DNA from: Legionella steigerwaltii | GTDB lineage: Bacteria; Pseudomonadota; Gammaproteobacteria; Legionellales; Legionellaceae | DNA: 64,000 nt | Assembly: GCF_001468065.1 (NCBI RefSeq) | Contig: NZ_LNYZ01000029.1 | Span: forward strand, 1-64,000 | Direction: 5' to 3' | In this document: in pieces, positions 55,169 to 64,000 of the stretch | How the letters are laid out: every line of letters starts with the position of its first letter | Numbering within the stretch: position 1 is the stretch's first letter | Made by a program: the position numbers and the translations under genes | The notes under the pieces: model-generated | Seen by the model: the letters and a program-made list of their open reading frames with translations, nothing else | Told to the model about the DNA's origin: nothing | The model's database searches: none

Positions 55169-55226
55169 GCCAGTCAGTAACATTGCAAATTGACTTTTAA
55201 AGATTAATTAATCAGGAGATAGAAGC

Positions 55227-55517
55227 ATGAAAATTCGTCCTTTACACGATCGAGTTGTTGTTCGTCGTATGGAAGAAGAACGTACCACAGCGGGTGGTAT
55301 TGTTATTCCAGATAGCGCTACTGAAAAGCCAATGCGTGGTGAAATCATCGCTGTTGGTGCAGGTAAGATATTAGACAACGGTGATCTTCGCGCTTTAGCA
55401 GTAAAAGTGGGGGATATTGTCCTGTTTGGTAAATACTCAGGTACTGAAGTCAAAATCGACGGTAAAGAACTGGTTGTGATGCGTGAAGACGACATCATGG
55501 GTGTAATTGAGAAGTAA
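55227..55517 (+). CDS. groES: Co-chaperonin GroES (HtpA)
   Basis: GroES forms the heptameric lid of the GroEL folding chamber. The 96-residue protein shows the full family pattern: [18 protein letters not shown], the mobile loop [14 protein letters not shown], and [10 protein letters not shown]. It also has the C-terminal [17 protein letters not shown] site precedes the ATG. It stands 24 bp before groEL, and both follow a consensus RpoH promoter. Confidence 0.98.
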   Translation: MKIRPLHDRVVVRRMEEERTTAGGIVIPDSATEKPMRGEIIAVGAGKILDNGDLRALAVKVGDIVLFGKYSGTEVKIDGKELVVMREDDIMGVIEK

Positions 55518-55529
55518 TCGTTTCATTAG

Positions 55530-57191
<1,662 letters not shown>

Positions 57192-57215
57192 GCCCAGCTC
57201 AACTCCTATTCCTTT

Positions 57216-57245
57216 AAAAACCCGTCTTCAAGACGGGTTTTTTAT
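57216..57245 (+). terminator. Intrinsic terminator of groESL
   Basis: AAAAACCCGTCT-TCA-AGACGGGTTTTTT: an 8- to 12-bp stem with a tight loop and a T-run, 25 bp after the groEL stop. Confidence 0.95.
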
Positions 57246-57250
57246 TTATA

Positions 57251-57303
57251 GGGGCTGTTTATATTCGTTAGCTTGAGCCAAAAGGGTAGAAATATAAACA
57301 GCC
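57251..57303. repeat. Short palindromic relative of the 19037 repeat
   Basis: GGGGCTGTTTATATT on the left and AATATAAACAGCC on the right form a stem. The right arm read backwards, GGCTGTTTATATTTCTAC, matches the opening of the repeat at 19037 apart from one base. It may be an internally deleted copy. Confidence 0.6.
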
Positions 57304-57338
57304 TTTGGAATTTTTGTACCTTCTGTGCACCTTCTGCA

Positions 57339-57390
57339 GGGGTCCGTCCCGGACCGTCCCGGACCGTCCCGGACCGTCCCGGACCGTCCC
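57339..57390. repeat. Tandem decamer GGACCGTCCC array
   Basis: GGTCCGTCCC followed by four exact copies of GGACCGTCCC. The decamer also makes up the arms of the inverted repeat at 15293-15371. The array lies between the groEL terminator and the dps gene. Its copy number may vary between strains. Confidence 0.93.
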
Positions 57391-57464
57391 TATAGTTTTT
57401 TCAGGAGTTAGCCTAGATTTTTTGGAATGCATCATCCAAAATAATGAGAATTATAAAAGGAGTC

Positions 57465-57902
57465 ATGATGGGAACAATAATTAAAAAGCTGGAAGTAGTT
57501 TTAGCCGATACTTATGCTTTATATCTTAAAACGCAAAATTATCACTGGCATGTTAAGGGAGTGCATTTTAAAAGTTTGCATGAATTATTTGAAATGCAAT
57601 ATAAAGAATTGGCCGAAGCTGTGGATGCCATTGCGGAACGCATTTTAATTATGGGGCATAAGGCTCCCGCTACATTTACTGCACTGAATCAATTAAAAAC
57701 AATTAAAGATGGTGATTCCAGCGCCGATGCGAATCGAATGGTGAGTGATTTAGCCCAGGATAATGGATCTTTGGTTAACGATTTAAATACAGCGGTTAAA
57801 TTAGCGCAGGAACATGGTGATGAAGGAACTGTTGCTTTACTCAGTGAGCGTATTGCTGCGCATGAAAAGGCTCGTTGGATGTTGAGCGCTTCTACTGTTT
57901 AG
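57465..57902 (+). CDS. dps: Dps/ferritin-like DNA-protection protein
   Basis: A 145-residue Dps-family protein. These form 12-subunit shells that oxidise iron with peroxide and protect DNA. The ferroxidase residues are in NYHWHVKGVHFKSLHELFEMQYKELAEAVDAIAERI. ATG 57465 (or 57468) follows AAAAGGAG; the longer open frame starts before that site. ATAATGAGAATTAT at 57441-57454 loosely resembles a Fur-type palindrome, which would suit iron control, but this is weak. Confidence 0.93.
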   Translation: MMGTIIKKLEVVLADTYALYLKTQNYHWHVKGVHFKSLHELFEMQYKELAEAVDAIAERILIMGHKAPATFTALNQLKTIKDGDSSADANRMVSDLAQDNGSLVNDLNTAVKLAQEHGDEGTVALLSERIAAHEKARWMLSASTV

Positions 57903-57918
57903 TGTTTTATTTCGAATT

Positions 57919-58104
57919 TCCCCTCACCCAAACCCTCTCCCCAAAGGGGCGAGGGGATTTTGTAATGCAATCTTATTCAGCCTCCGAAGGAAGAGTGGAT
58001 TTTTGATTAAATGCTATTCAGTAACACTGAAAGTCCCCCTCGCCCGCGTGAGGAATTTGATTAAAAATAGACGTTAAATCGCGGGAGATGGTTAGGGAGG
58101 GGGA
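57919..58104. repeat. Decayed CCCTCTCCC-type repeats
   Basis: Two fragments: CCCCTCACCCAAACCCTCTC with GGGGCGAGGGG (57919-57957), and CCCCCTCGCCCGCGTGAGG with GGTTAGGGAGGGGG (58033-58104). A REP relic (GCCCAGGCTAC) follows at about 58132. All lie between the convergent dps and motB. Confidence 0.65.
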
Positions 58105-58142
58105 TTTGATACCTTTTTCTTAACTTGCACTTGCCCAGGCTA

Positions 58143-59111
58143 CTACTTCATTATTTTGTTGTCCGTTGCTTTGTTGTCTATAGCTTTGTTGTCTAGTACT
58201 TTATTATCCAGTACTTTGTTGCCCGTTGCTTTGTTGTCCATTACTTTATTTTCCGATCCTTTTTTTAAGACAATAATACTAATTCGTCGATTTTCGGGAC
58301 TGTAGGGATCCTTTGTATTAAGAAGCAAAGTTGATGAAAAACCAGACACACGTATGACTCTATCAGGATCCAAACCTGCTTTAACCAGAGCACGGCGAGC
58401 AGCATTAGCTCTTTGGGTAGATAGTTCCCAGTTGGTATACTCTAATTCATCCGGGTTATGGTATGGATAGGCATCAGTGTGCCCTTCAATGGTAATTTTA
58501 TTGGGTACTCCCTGAAGAAGTTTGGCAATTTGGGCAAAAAGAAGCTCCATCCCCGGATTTAGTTTGTCCGAGCCTACATCAAACATGGGCTTTTTCTGAT
58601 TGTCGATTAATTGGATACGTAGCCCGTTTTTTACTACTTCCATCAATAATTGATCTTTTAATCCAGCAAGAGAAGGATCTTTCTGGATACTTAAATTAAT
58701 TTGTGATTTTAATTCCTCGAGTTTTTGGGTTTCCTCTTGATTCGATTGAATTACTTGAATGTCTTGAGCTTGCTTACTCTGTGCAGATGCCTTATCCGTT
58801 GTAGAAACTTGACCATTTGTATCTTTGAGATTTGGTCCTCCACCTTTAAGGTTAATTTGTTGATTGCCTACGTTTTTACCACCAAAAAAAGTTATTTTCA
58901 TTGGTTGTTTAAAATATTCGGCAATACCATCCTTTTGTGCTTTATTCAGTGATGCAATCAACCACATCAATAAAAAGAAAGCCATCATTGCGGTAACAAA
59001 ATCGGCAAAGGCGATTTTCCACGAACCGCCATGAGGCTTGTGTTGATTTTTTTTAACTTTTCGAATTATTGGGGTTGATCCCGATTTCGCTTTAGTAACG
59101 TTTTCACTCAT
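58143..59111 (-). CDS. motB: Flagellar motor protein MotB
   Basis: MotB is the stator protein that anchors the flagellar motor to peptidoglycan and carries the proton-binding aspartate. The 322-residue protein has one membrane helix with that residue in FADFVTAMMAFFLLMWL (Asp about 37). A plug/linker follows, then an OmpA-like domain (ITIEGHTDAYPYHNP, NWELSTQRANAARR, PENRRISIIVLKK). It ends with an unusual tail of xxDNK repeats. It follows motA by 12 bp. Confidence 0.95.
   Translation of the reverse strand: MSENVTKAKSGSTPIIRKVKKNQHKPHGGSWKIAFADFVTAMMAFFLLMWLIASLNKAQKDGIAEYFKQPMKITFFGGKNVGNQQINLKGGGPNLKDTNGQVSTTDKASAQSKQAQDIQVIQSNQEETQKLEELKSQINLSIQKDPSLAGLKDQLLMEVVKNGLRIQLIDNQKKPMFDVGSDKLNPGMELLFAQIAKLLQGVPNKITIEGHTDAYPYHNPDELEYTNWELSTQRANAARRALVKAGLDPDRVIRVSGFSSTLLLNTKDPYSPENRRISIIVLKKGSENKVMDNKATGNKVLDNKVLDNKAIDNKATDNKIMK
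58146..58244 (-). repeat. 15-bp tandem repeat encoding the MotB tail
   Basis: The last 33 codons of motB encode pentapeptides of the form xxDNK: VMDNK, ATGNK, VLDNK, VLDNK, AIDNK, ATDNK, then IMK. The unit is 15 bp, so changes in copy number would keep the frame. Confidence 0.9.
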
Positions 59112-59123
59112 GCTGTAACCTCA

Positions 59124-60029
59124 TTAACTCGGAGTAGGTTCAGCAGCAGAATTCTCAGAGGATGAGGACGCTGCGGGTTTTAGGTTTTTAATTTCATCAT
59201 TGAGCTGGGAAAAGGAGGGGCGTTGCGCCGAGAACAATACCTTACGTCCAAATTCAACTGCAATAATGGGGGGATTATTGTGCAAACTTGCCAGTATTGT
59301 GGCTTTGATACAGTGCAACATCAACTGAGTCTGGTTGGCATGATGTTCCATTGCCGATGCTACGGGGCCAATAAATCCATAACCGATTAAAATACCTAAA
59401 AATGTACCTACAAGAGCATGCGCAATGAGTACCCCCAGTTCCGGCGGTGGCAAATTGATCGATTCCATAGTATGTACTACACCTAGAACTGCAGCAACAA
59501 TACCGAAGGCCGGCATCGCATCGGCGAGTTTTGATAAGGCATTGGCTGGAACCATTTCCTCTTCATGATGAGATTCAATTTCCATGTCAATTAAGGCTTC
59601 AAGTTGGAAAGGTTGCAAGTTCGAAGTAATGATCAATCTTAAGTAATCGCAAATGAACTCAATAATATGATGGTTTTTCATTAGTGCAGGATAAGTATTA
59701 AAAATAGGGCTTTCCGCAGGTGCGTCAATGTCTGCTTCCAAGGACATCAATCCTTGTTGCCGCGCTTTATTCAGCAGATTGTATAATAGACCCAATAGAT
59801 TACTGTTATTCTCCTTAATTGATTTCTCACCACGAAATACTTTAGGTAAGGCCTTTAACAGGGATTTTAATACTGAGGCACTGTTCGCTACAATTAGTGA
59901 ACCTACGGCTGCCCCAGCGATAATGAGCAATTCAACGGGTTGAAAGACTGCTGCAAGATGGCCGCCAGCCAGAGCAAATCCCCCAAAAACACAGAGCAGT
60001 ATGACTGCATAGCCTATTAGAATTAACAT
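59124..60029 (-). CDS. motA: Flagellar motor stator protein MotA
   Basis: MotA forms the proton channel of the flagellar stator with MotB and pushes on the rotor. The 301-residue protein has four membrane helices (about 1-20, 30-50, 170-190, 200-225). The conserved ADAMPAFGIVAAVLGVVHTM is present with its channel proline. The cytoplasmic loop between helices 2 and 3 has the charged residues that face FliG. It precedes motB on the same strand, and no other flagellar genes are in the window. Confidence 0.95.
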   Translation of the reverse strand: MLILIGYAVILLCVFGGFALAGGHLAAVFQPVELLIIAGAAVGSLIVANSASVLKSLLKALPKVFRGEKSIKENNSNLLGLLYNLLNKARQQGLMSLEADIDAPAESPIFNTYPALMKNHHIIEFICDYLRLIITSNLQPFQLEALIDMEIESHHEEEMVPANALSKLADAMPAFGIVAAVLGVVHTMESINLPPPELGVLIAHALVGTFLGILIGYGFIGPVASAMEHHANQTQLMLHCIKATILASLHNNPPIIAVEFGRKVLFSAQRPSFSQLNDEIKNLKPAASSSSENSAAEPTPS

Positions 60030-60050
60030 TTTTATTTGTTCTCCAAACCT

Positions 60051-60788
60051 TTATTTAAGATAATCGTGAACAACGCGACCATAAGGCAAGGTGAGATCTG
60101 TTAATAAATGTACACCATTTACTATGCGTCGTATGGGAAGATTAGCTACAGGAGCTAATGCATGATGTGCTAACTGCAATTGAGCAGGTCCTTGCCAAGC
60201 TCCTTTAATCACAACATCTTCAAGGTAATACTCAACCAATTCACAAACCCGTACACTACCGTCAACATGAGGAATTATCTTCAGTAAGTAATTCGGCGCC
60301 TTCATTGATTCAGCTACCTTTTTTGTATCAAGCACTTCATATTTATAACCCATGGTGGCTGTAGCGATACGACAAGATCCATATTCCAGTGTACCTAGTA
60401 GCGTTTCATGAATAATTTCCAGTTTGGGTTGAGCCAGTTTTTTTGGGAATCCCCAAATTTCACGGCCCCCTGCAATGGGAGGAAGATCATCTAAAAACAT
60501 CGCATGACTGTAACTTCCCATTTTACCTTTGTAGCGCACGGGTATGACTTGTCCCGATTCCGTATAATCACCAAATCCTGTTGAATCAGGCATACGAATG
60601 AATTCGAATTTGACTAAAGGTTCTACTACTTCCAATGGTTCAGGAACTACTTCACGCAATAAAGCCATATCGGTTTCATATGTAATGGTTAAAAATTCTC
60701 TATTGATAAAGCGGTATGGGCCACGGGGATAAGCTGGACTGACGAGTGGCATGGCAAATGCTTGTTTTTTTACCTCTGCTTCGTTCAT
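60051..60788 (-). CDS. adc: Acetoacetate decarboxylase
   Basis: Adc converts acetoacetate to acetone and CO2 through a Schiff base. The 245-residue protein has the catalytic lysine region [17 protein letters not shown] and conserved LPPIAGG, at normal family length (about 244). It lies 2 bp after the patatin gene and 16 bp after that the upstream bdhA overlaps. The group links hydroxybutyrate, acetoacetate and lipid hydrolysis. Confidence 0.94.
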   Translation of the reverse strand: MNEAEVKKQAFAMPLVSPAYPRGPYRFINREFLTITYETDMALLREVVPEPLEVVEPLVKFEFIRMPDSTGFGDYTESGQVIPVRYKGKMGSYSHAMFLDDLPPIAGGREIWGFPKKLAQPKLEIIHETLLGTLEYGSCRIATATMGYKYEVLDTKKVAESMKAPNYLLKIIPHVDGSVRVCELVEYYLEDVVIKGAWQGPAQLQLAHHALAPVANLPIRRIVNGVHLLTDLTLPYGRVVHDYLK

Positions 60789-60790
60789 TT

Positions 60791-61966
60791 TCAGATCTCC
60801 TCTTTTAAATGTTTGTTAGGTGACATATCGTAGACAGAAATACCCGTTGATTGAGATACCTTTTTGTTCCATGGGGATTCTTTAGTCGCTCTTCTTCCAT
60901 CAAGATAACCTTGCTTTATACGCTCTAAGATACTTTTTTGTGAAAATTCGTAATCTTTTGAAGAAAGTTCGGATATATCGTGTTCACATAAAAAGCGAAC
61001 TACGGAGACCGTAGATCGGTGTCCACGAGAGATACAAAGTTTCAGCTCGGGGTTTTCTCTTTCCTCTTCAGGAACATAATTAGAGAGGATATGAATGGTA
61101 TTTTTTAATGCATGAATCTGTTGATACATATGAATCGCTTGGCAAAAACGGCTTGAATACGCTATATCTTTTTGGCGTTTCATCACATCGTCTAGTGATG
61201 TGGGATACAAACCAAAAGAGTCAAATAAATGAATCGCAAAACAGAGTAAATCACGTGGGCATCGATTTGTTTCTAGCACGTAAGTTGCTGGAGAGTTGCT
61301 GGAAATTCCGCCATCCCAATAATATTCTCCCTCAATTTCAACGGCCGGAAAACCAGGTGGTAATGCACCACTGGCCATAATATGCTCAGATCCTATTTTT
61401 GTATCTTGAGAATCAAAGTACACCATTTCCCCTCTACGGATTTCAACGGCACCAATGCTTAAGCGAGTTGTTTTGGAATTGATGCGATCAAAATCGATAA
61501 ATCGTTCCAAAGTAGATTTTAAGTTTTTGGTATCATAAAAGCTTATAGTATCGGGTTGGTCATAATACCCCATGAGCAAAGGAGGGATACGAGGTGTAAA
61601 AAAGCCTGGTTGGCCCCAAAATAATGCAGATTGAGCGGATAAGAAATGTTCCATCTTTCGACTTGCTTCATCATTGGGAAGCAGATTTGCCTGGATCAAA
61701 GATGGGGTGGCAACGGTTTCCCAAAATTGATACATTTTTTCAACACGCTCCCCTAGTGGGTTGCCGGCTGCGATTGCTGCATTAATCGCTCCTATTGAGG
61801 TGCCAACAAACCAATCAGGGTCATAACCAGCTTCATCCAAGGCATGAACAACACCCACCTGATAGGCGCCTAAAGCGCCCCCGCCTTGAAAACAGCAGGC
61901 AACGTGTTTATGTTGTTTCATGTTACTTTTTTTTGTCCGGGCCATTGGACTTACTCCATGAACCAT
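60791..61966 (-). CDS. patD: Patatin-like phospholipase PatD
   Basis: A 391-residue patatin-family lipase. The oxyanion loop is [11 protein letters not shown], the nucleophile serine is in GTSIGA, and the catalytic aspartate is in [11 protein letters not shown]-terminal DUF3734-type region (about 250-380) follows, as in long bacterial patatins. The bdhA-patD operon of L. pneumophila is reported to matter for infection of amoebae. The start overlaps bdhA by 16 bp; a second ATG at 61945 is also possible. Confidence 0.92.
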   Translation of the reverse strand: MVHGVSPMARTKKSNMKQHKHVACCFQGGGALGAYQVGVVHALDEAGYDPDWFVGTSIGAINAAIAAGNPLGERVEKMYQFWETVATPSLIQANLLPNDEASRKMEHFLSAQSALFWGQPGFFTPRIPPLLMGYYDQPDTISFYDTKNLKSTLERFIDFDRINSKTTRLSIGAVEIRRGEMVYFDSQDTKIGSEHIMASGALPPGFPAVEIEGEYYWDGGISSNSPATYVLETNRCPRDLLCFAIHLFDSFGLYPTSLDDVMKRQKDIAYSSRFCQAIHMYQQIHALKNTIHILSNYVPEEERENPELKLCISRGHRSTVSVVRFLCEHDISELSSKDYEFSQKSILERIKQGYLDGRRATKESPWNKKVSQSTGISVYDMSPNKHLKEEI

Positions 61967-62733
61967 CCATGACTCACAATAAGCGATTGACCTGTCAGGG
62001 CATTGCTTTCAAAAGAAGCAAAAAATAATGCTGTTTGTGCCACGTCATCCGTAGTTGTAAATTCTCCATCAACTGTATCTTTAAGCATGACGTTTTTAAT
62101 GACTTGCTCTTCGGTAATCCCTAATTCTTTAGCTTGTTCTGGAATTTGTTTGTCAACTAAAGGTGTACGGACAAAGCCTGGGCAAATGACGTTCGCTCTG
62201 ACATTATGAGCCGCTCCTTCTTTGGCAACGACTTTGCACAAACCAATTAAACCATGTTTTGCAGTTACATAAGGTGCTTTTAGTTTAGACGCTTCTTTAG
62301 AATGGACTGAGCCCATATAAATAATGCTTCCTCCCTTACCTGAGGCATACATGTGTTTTAGTGCGGCACGAGTGGTTAGAAAAGCTCCATCTAATTGAAT
62401 TGATATTAATTTTTTCCAATCAGAAAAAGCCAATTGATCGACAGGGCTGATAATTTGAATCCCAGCATTACTGACCATTACATCAACGCCGCCAAAGTTT
62501 TTTGCAACATCATCAACGCCTTTATTGACTTCATCCTCATCGGTGACATTCATGGCAACTGCCATGGCTTCTCCACCTTTAGATTTTATTTCTTCAGCCG
62601 CACTTTTGGCTTGATCGAGATTCATATCGGCAATAGCAACTTTAGCCCCTTCTTTGGCATATACTAGGGCGATTTCTTTACCTATCCCACTGGCAGCGCC
62701 AGTAATTATAGCTACTTTATTTTTTAAGCGCAT
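61951..62733 (-). CDS. bdhA: 3-Hydroxybutyrate dehydrogenase
   Basis: BdhA oxidises 3-hydroxybutyrate to acetoacetate with NAD, a step in use of the storage polymer PHB. The 260-residue short-chain dehydrogenase has [12 protein letters not shown] for NAD, the NAG motif (SNAGIQ), the catalytic serine in MGSVHSKEA and YVTAK. The closing [12 protein letters not shown] is typical of this enzyme. It is first in the bdhA-patD-adc operon. The 262-bp region upstream carries no other gene. Confidence 0.96.
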   Translation of the reverse strand: MRLKNKVAIITGAASGIGKEIALVYAKEGAKVAIADMNLDQAKSAAEEIKSKGGEAMAVAMNVTDEDEVNKGVDDVAKNFGGVDVMVSNAGIQIISPVDQLAFSDWKKLISIQLDGAFLTTRAALKHMYASGKGGSIIYMGSVHSKEASKLKAPYVTAKHGLIGLCKVVAKEGAAHNVRANVICPGFVRTPLVDKQIPEQAKELGITEEQVIKNVMLKDTVDGEFTTTDDVAQTALFFASFESNALTGQSLIVSHGWFME

Positions 62734-62936
62734 GATTACAATCCTTGTATTATTTTGGGTTAATGATCAATCGGTTAGGATTAACCTGAAATTTCATTTA
62801 AAAAGTATAGCAATGGAAATTTGATATTGCTTTATATTCATTAAGATTTTTTCTTTTATTAAAGAAACTTCATAAAATATGTTCTAATTTTTTGTATCAA
62901 GCAACTCACTTCATTTTACTTAGCCCAATCATGGAA

Positions 62937-62973
62937 TCAAAACACCCTTAGTCTCAAAGAAACTAAGGGTGTT
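62937..62973 (-). terminator. Intrinsic terminator of the glycine-zipper lipoprotein gene
   Basis: A perfect 12-bp stem (AACACCCTTAGT/ACTAAGGGTGTT) with a 9-nt loop, followed on the minus strand by TTTTG. It is placed 23 bp after the stop at 62996. Confidence 0.88.
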
Positions 62974-62995
62974 CGTATTTGTATCTGTATTTGTA

Positions 62996-63265
62996 TTAGT
63001 AATAGTAATAATTGTAACCAGGACGATAGTAACGATGATGATAATAATAATATCGTCGGTCTTGCTCTTGGCCAATTGCATTTCCTACTAATGCCCCAGC
63101 TCCTGCACCAATCACTGTTCCAACAGCACTGCCTCCAGATACAGCATATCCTATACCAGCGCCTGCAGCACCACCAGCAGCAGTACCTACTTGTGTGTTA
63201 GTGCAACCCCCAAGCATAAAAGCTGATAAACCGACAATAGCTAAGGGAGTAATAATTTTTTTCAT
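62996..63265 (-). CDS. Glycine-zipper lipoprotein
   Basis: An 89-residue protein with a lipoprotein signal peptide (MKKIITPLAIVGLSAFMLGGC). A glycine-zipper region (GTAAGGAAGAGIGYAVSGG, then GTVIGAGAGALVGNAIG) follows, with a Tyr/His/Arg-rich end (RRYYYYHHRYYRPGYNYYYY). Such proteins sit in the outer membrane; the exact role is unknown. ATG 63265 follows AAAGGAG; the longer frame to 63352 lacks a signal at its start. Confidence 0.85.
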   Translation of the reverse strand: MKKIITPLAIVGLSAFMLGGCTNTQVGTAAGGAAGAGIGYAVSGGSAVGTVIGAGAGALVGNAIGQEQDRRYYYYHHRYYRPGYNYYYY

Positions 63266-63498
63266 AGCGAACTCCTTTTTATAGTTTTCAGGACTTCTGC
63301 TTTGATAGAGCAGATATTCATTGCAAGAAAATCCTGGTTTCTTCATCTTCACTATGATTTTAGTACAAAAAAAATATTTAATGTCAAATAAATGATCATT
63401 AATTTATTTTTTCAGGTTACTTTTTAAAGATCTGATTTTGCTCTGCCCCTCATTTTCCAGTAGTATTAGCAATATGAATAATAAGAATAGAGGATCGT

Positions 63499-64000
63499 AT
63501 GTTTAAAGGAAGCATAGTTGCTTTATTAACCCCCATGAAGAATGATGAAGTTGATGTGCCGCGCTTACGGGAACTGGTTGAATTTCATATTGAAATGGGT
63601 AGCAACGGACTTGTTGCGGCGGGCTCTACAGGTGAGTCAGGTACTTTATCGCACGAAGAAAAATTGTTGGTCATTAAAACAGTCATAGACCAAGCAAAAG
63701 AACGAATTCCTGTCATTGCGGGTACTGGTATGAATGCAACACGGGATTGTATTCAATTAACCCAAGAAGCGATGGAATGCGGCGCTCATGCAGCATTAAT
63801 TATGACCCCCGCTTATATTAGGCCTACTCAAGAAGGTTTATATTTGCATTACAGTCAAATAGCCCAGGCAGTTGCTATGCCGATTATTCTTTACAATGTG
63901 CCAACGAGAACTGCATGCGATATGTTGCCAGAAACAGTAGCTCGACTTGCTAAGATTTCCAATATTGTGGGAATAAAAGACGCTACAGGACAAATGACTC
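63499..64000 (+). CDS. dapA: 4-Hydroxy-tetrahydrodipicolinate synthase (5' part, cut by window end)
   Basis: DapA condenses pyruvate with aspartate semialdehyde, the first step of the lysine/diaminopimelate branch. The 167 residues visible show [16 protein letters not shown], the substrate motif [29 protein letters not shown], the tyrosine of ILYNVPTRT and the Schiff-base lysine in [11 protein letters not shown] 63499 follows GAGGAT. The gene continues past the right edge. Confidence 0.96.
   Translation, partial: MFKGSIVALLTPMKNDEVDVPRLRELVEFHIEMGSNGLVAAGSTGESGTLSHEEKLLVIKTVIDQAKERIPVIAGTGMNATRDCIQLTQEAMECGAHAALIMTPAYIRPTQEGLYLHYSQIAQAVAMPIILYNVPTRTACDMLPETVARLAKISNIVGIKDATGQMT

Overview
The window looks like chromosome of a Legionella species, probably not L. 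pneumophila itself. Three things point there: an AT-rich gammaproteobacterial core; Legionella hallmarks (HPPD/legiolysin with tyrosine catabolism, the bdhA-patD pair, groES-groEL/htpAB with a sigma-32 promoter, ankyrin-repeat proteins); and large coiled-coil or helical orphans of the Dot/Icm-effector type, two of which sit behind PmrA-like promoter boxes. The assignment rests on reading the proteins; no database search was made. No rRNA operon, prophage, integrase or CRISPR array was seen.

Layout. 1-1312: a REP-associated tyrosine transposase (RayT) beside a 109-bp tandem REP array, then a small secreted orphan. 1464-6310: a 1337-residue effector candidate and murI. 6462-9439: the conserved yibN-grxC-secB-gpsA cluster and smrB. 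9730-12863: prmB-aroC-asd. 13054-15221: a degenerate Smr paralogue coupled by a TAATG overlap to an ankyrin protein. 15478-22205: DUF1328, an alcohol dehydrogenase, a short RNase E, rluC, a HAD phosphatase and pgsA. 22258-22578: tRNA-Gly, tRNA-Cys and tRNA-Leu, in the same order after pgsA as in E. coli. 22588-28832: a half-size EamA protein, a second ankyrin protein, lolC-lolD and asnS. 29177-34657: maiA-fahA-hppD, an O-methyltransferase and a leucine-type dehydrogenase. 34797-38161: a periplasmic protein and the coupled trio ugpQ-ugpB-DUF2165. 38275-43987: an effector-like island with a 991-residue helicase/coiled-coil protein, tandem PmrA-like promoters and two tandem helical paralogues. 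44065-57191: housekeeping genes (slt, rpe, glnE, rimO, dsbD, groESL). 57465-64000: dps, motAB, adc-patD-bdhA, a glycine-zipper lipoprotein and the start of dapA.

The most striking noncoding feature is a REP family found at 18 intergenic places. Each unit is a hairpin opening with CCTGGGT and closing with ACCCGGG, usually present as an inverted pair. The RayT at 281-808 is the obvious candidate enzyme. Several pairs sit exactly between convergent genes, where they may act as two-way terminators. At least four other short repeat families are present.

The observation most worth following is upstream of the helicase gene. Two copies of CTTAAT-N5-CTTAAT each stand exactly 10 nt before a perfect TATAAT. 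The 1337-residue gene has the same geometry. This ties both orphans to the PmrA regulon that controls Dot/Icm effectors.
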